Shown: piece after piece, positions 47,000 to 48,866 of the stretch
Position numbering within the stretch: the first letter of the stretch is position 1
Layout: the number at the start of each line of letters is the position of its first letter
DNA from: JBDTES01 sp039922435
Lineage (GTDB): Bacteria; Patescibacteriota; Saccharimonadia; Saccharimonadales; UBA4665
DNA: 48,866 bases
Assembly (NCBI GenBank): GCA_039922435.1
Contig: JBDTES010000004.1
Span: 1-48,866, forward strand
Direction of reading: 5' to 3'
The notes under the pieces: model-generated
Told to the model about the DNA's origin: nothing
Database searches by the model: none
Seen by the model: only the letters and a program-made list of their open reading frames with translations
Made by a program: the position numbers and the translations under genes

Positions 47000-48298
47000 A
47001 TTTTAAAGAACAAGCATATCCTCAAGGGGCAAACCGTCTGGATTGATTTGACGGACTTAGTCGCATGGAGTGGTAATTTTACGGGTATTCAGCGCGTAGT
47101 TTATTCGTATGCTAAAAGGTTTATGGCGGACGGTGCAAAATTCTTTATTTACGACAAGCTAGATAACCGGCACGTTGAAGTCTCATTTGCTATACTGGCA
47201 AAGCTGAGCGCAGGTACTACTGAACAAACTCAATTGGCCCGACAAAAGGTTAAGCAGTTTATTGGTAAGCCGTACTACTTGCTTTCAGATAACCAAAGAA
47301 AGATACTGAAGCCTATAGTAAGGGCTGCGAATCACCTTGTACGCAGTGTGTTGTATCATACGGTTGATCATAGTGTTCAGAGATCCATATACCGCGATTA
47401 TCCACTTGCTAGTTTCGCTAAGGGTGATACGGTCGTGCTCATTGGCGCCGGTTGGAATGAGCCAGAGTCTATTAAATTGCTTTGTACTATAAGGGATAAG
47501 CATGCTATTAGAATCGTTCAGCATATAAATGACATTCTACCCATATATCAGCCACATTTATTTGTGGATTATTTATCTAAGATATTTATGTCATACATGG
47601 AGATTGTAATCAAGAATGCTGACATAATAACGGTTATCTCGGAGGCTACTAAGCGTGATCTTGTGATATTCTGCAAAGAACAGAAGGCTGTGCAGCCTGT
47701 AATCAAAGTCGTTAGGCTTGGTGAAGACGTGCCAGTTACTCGTCCAGTAAACCCAGAAGGAATTAGAAGTTCGGATAAATTTATCCTTAGTGTAGGGACG
47801 TTTGAGATTCGTAAGAACTATATATTGTTGTATCAAGCCGCTAAGTTGGCGCAATTAGAAGGTAGGGATTTCCCTGATATTGTTATAGCCGGGCGCAAGG
47901 GATGGCTTACCGAGGACCTTACTTATGTGATTGATAAGGACCCGTTTACACGGGGCCACATACGTTGGCTTCAAAACCTTTCAGATGAAGAGATTGACTG
48001 GCTGTATGGCCACTGTATGTTTACGGTATTTCCGTCTCTATGTGAAGGTTGGGGATTGCCGGTAGTTGAATCGTTGCAGCACGGCAAGCTATGTATTGCG
48101 TCTAGTGTTTCTTCAATGCTTGAGATTGGTAATGGTATGGTCGACTATTTCTCGCCCTATGATGCGAGGTCAATTATGGAAAAAGTTTTAACGTATTCTA
48201 GTGGAGCGTATAAAGAGAAAAATAGAATTGTTCAAAATAGTTACGAAGTGTACAGTTGGGATGATTCTTATACCAGTTTTAAAGATGCGGTAAGTTAG
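47000..48298 (+). CDS. GT4-family glycosyltransferase with unclear start codon
   Basis: The donor half has FILSVGTFEIRKNYILLYQA and the EX7E motif in CEGWGLPVVESL. The conserved N-terminal strand and loop, TVWIDLTDLVAWSGNFTGIQR, begins upstream of the first usual start codon in frame (TTG at 47048). Reading back, the frame is open to a stop at 46988-46990 with no ATG, GTG or TTG. AAGGAG (46989-46994) lies 5 nt before ATT at 47000, which I use as the likely start, giving 432 residues. The TTG start would delete the first beta strand. Possible explanations are a non-canonical ATT start or a recent ATG loss. Confidence 0.72.
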   Translation: MLKNKHILKGQTVWIDLTDLVAWSGNFTGIQRVVYSYAKRFMADGAKFFIYDKLDNRHVEVSFAILAKLSAGTTEQTQLARQKVKQFIGKPYYLLSDNQRKILKPIVRAANHLVRSVLYHTVDHSVQRSIYRDYPLASFAKGDTVVLIGAGWNEPESIKLLCTIRDKHAIRIVQHINDILPIYQPHLFVDYLSKIFMSYMEIVIKNADIITVISEATKRDLVIFCKEQKAVQPVIKVVRLGEDVPVTRPVNPEGIRSSDKFILSVGTFEIRKNYILLYQAAKLAQLEGRDFPDIVIAGRKGWLTEDLTYVIDKDPFTRGHIRWLQNLSDEEIDWLYGHCMFTVFPSLCEGWGLPVVESLQHGKLCIASSVSSMLEIGNGMVDYFSPYDARSIMEKVLTYSSGAYKEKNRIVQNSYEVYSWDDSYTSFKDAVS

Positions 48299-48300
48299 AG

Positions 48301-48866
48301 TCAGTTTACTACTATATAGTAATTGAAGCCTATATTTGGTAACCAGGCCGAACCCTCTACTACTGGGCTGAAGTATTCTCGGTATATTCCTGAAGTGAAT
48401 GGGGCTTTAATAAGGAACTCAAACGTAGCTATTTGTCCTGGTGCTACACTAACCTCTCTCATACGAACGGGCCTATTGCAACCCAGCCAACCGAGCCCAG
48501 CTGAGCAGAATGGGCTTAATCTATCGGATGGCATTGTTGTGCCAATGTCCAATGGATTGGTCCCACTACTATGCCAGGATATATTTCCAGTGTTTCTTGC
48601 AGTGAAGCCGATGTAAGCCGTCTGACCCGGAGATAGGTTGAGGCCTGACGGAGCACTCTTACTAGCATCAGTGTAGGCGTACTGAGAGACTAATTGCCAT
48701 GAATAGTTTGGCGTAATAACTGAGCTCGCATAATTGAAGCCTATGTCACCCATCCAGGCCTTACCCTCCACAACTAGCCCAAAATATTCATTGAAGTTAC
48801 CGTAAGACGATTGTGGTGCTGTTATCCAAAACTCAAACGTCCCGGTCTGCCCCGGAGCTACGCTTG
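48301..48866 (-). CDS. Surface protein with repeated Ig-like modules, C-terminal part (cut by window edge)
   Basis: The frame stays open to the window edge, so the GTG at 48771 is not the true start. The 187 codons visible hold two partial copies of one module. SVAPGQTGTFEFW...NEYFGLVVEGKAWMGDIGFNY near the edge matches SVAPGQIATFEFL...REYFSPVVEGSAWLPNIGFNY at the end. Between them lies an Ig-like stretch with LSPGQTAYIGFTARNTGNISW. The pattern resembles NBR1-type Ig-like domains that occur in tandem on bacterial surface or secreted enzymes. It is convergent with the GT4 gene, with 2 nt between the stops. The N-terminal partner domain is outside the window. Confidence 0.72.
   Translation of the reverse strand, partial: SVAPGQTGTFEFWITAPQSSYGNFNEYFGLVVEGKAWMGDIGFNYASSVITPNYSWQLVSQYAYTDASKSAPSGLNLSPGQTAYIGFTARNTGNISWHSSGTNPLDIGTTMPSDRLSPFCSAGLGWLGCNRPVRMREVSVAPGQIATFEFLIKAPFTSGIYREYFSPVVEGSAWLPNIGFNYYIVVN

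Overview
The window is a chromosomal segment of a Patescibacteria (CPR) bacterium, most probably a Saccharibacteria (TM7) relative. The evidence is the combination of small compact genes, a PrgI/TraC-like/VirB4 type IV secretion (T4SS) locus with many small two-helix pilins next to the replication origin, a short KhpB/Jag, and a large glycosyltransferase locus. The code is standard (TGA is a stop, for example in dnaA), there is no rRNA, tRNA, transposase or CRISPR array, and genes commonly overlap by 1-20 nt. Taxonomy is an inference from gene content, not from a marker-gene tree.

Layout. (1) 1-2707, minus strand: a run of five complete T4SS-type pilin-like genes, each with two membrane helices and a shared GGFxY..S.GDP motif, plus the start of a sixth secreted-protein gene cut by the window edge. 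(2) 2885-17730, plus strand: the rest of the secretion locus, namely a single-pass protein, a 1039-residue VirB6/TrbL-like channel protein, a cytosolic protein with an FtsK-gamma-like winged helix, PrgI, a TraC-like protein, the VirB4 ATPase, an 894-residue membrane-anchored protein, a secreted cell-wall hydrolase ending in an NlpC/P60 domain, and a small membrane-anchored protein. A degenerate 7-bp-phased repeat separates the TraC-like gene from virB4. (3) 17784-25029: the classical origin region, recF-dnaN-dnaA on minus and rpmH-rnpA-yidC-khpB-yvcK on plus, with DnaA-box-like sites on both sides of dnaA. (4) 25077-28901: three PIN-domain toxin/antitoxin pairs mixed with one complete and one broken glycosyltransferase gene. 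Two of the pairs lie between two copies of the same glycosyltransferase 5' end. (5) 28906-48298: a surface-glycan locus with a Nudix hydrolase, gmd and rmd-like sugar-nucleotide genes, the ABC exporter wzm/wzt with a C-terminal glycan-binding domain, a coiled-coil methyltransferase, six GT4 and two GT2 glycosyltransferases, a ColD-like PLP 3-dehydratase (His in place of the catalytic Lys), a Wzx-type flippase and a large multi-pass protein. (6) 48301-48866: the 3' end of a surface protein with repeated Ig-like modules.

How the genes fit together. The T4SS genes would build an envelope-spanning machine with its own cell-wall hydrolase. The glycan locus can plausibly make GDP-4-keto-6-deoxymannose (Gmd), reduce it to GDP-rhamnose or divert it to a 3,6-dideoxy sugar (ColD-like), polymerise it with GT4/GT2 enzymes, cap it by methylation and export it through Wzm/Wzt or Wzx.

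Regulation. A recurrent pattern is a good promoter whose -10 hexamer ends only 6-12 nt before the start codon, in at least twelve genes on both strands. This predicts leaderless or nearly leaderless mRNAs for much of the window, while other genes (dnaA, dnaN, khpB, gmd, the methyltransferase gene) keep clear Shine-Dalgarno sites. The most unusual single structures are the toxin/antitoxin island inside a duplicated glycosyltransferase start, the heptad repeat inside the T4SS operon, the His-for-Lys DegT-family enzyme next to gmd, and a glycosyltransferase ORF that seems to lack a normal start codon where its conserved N-terminus requires one.
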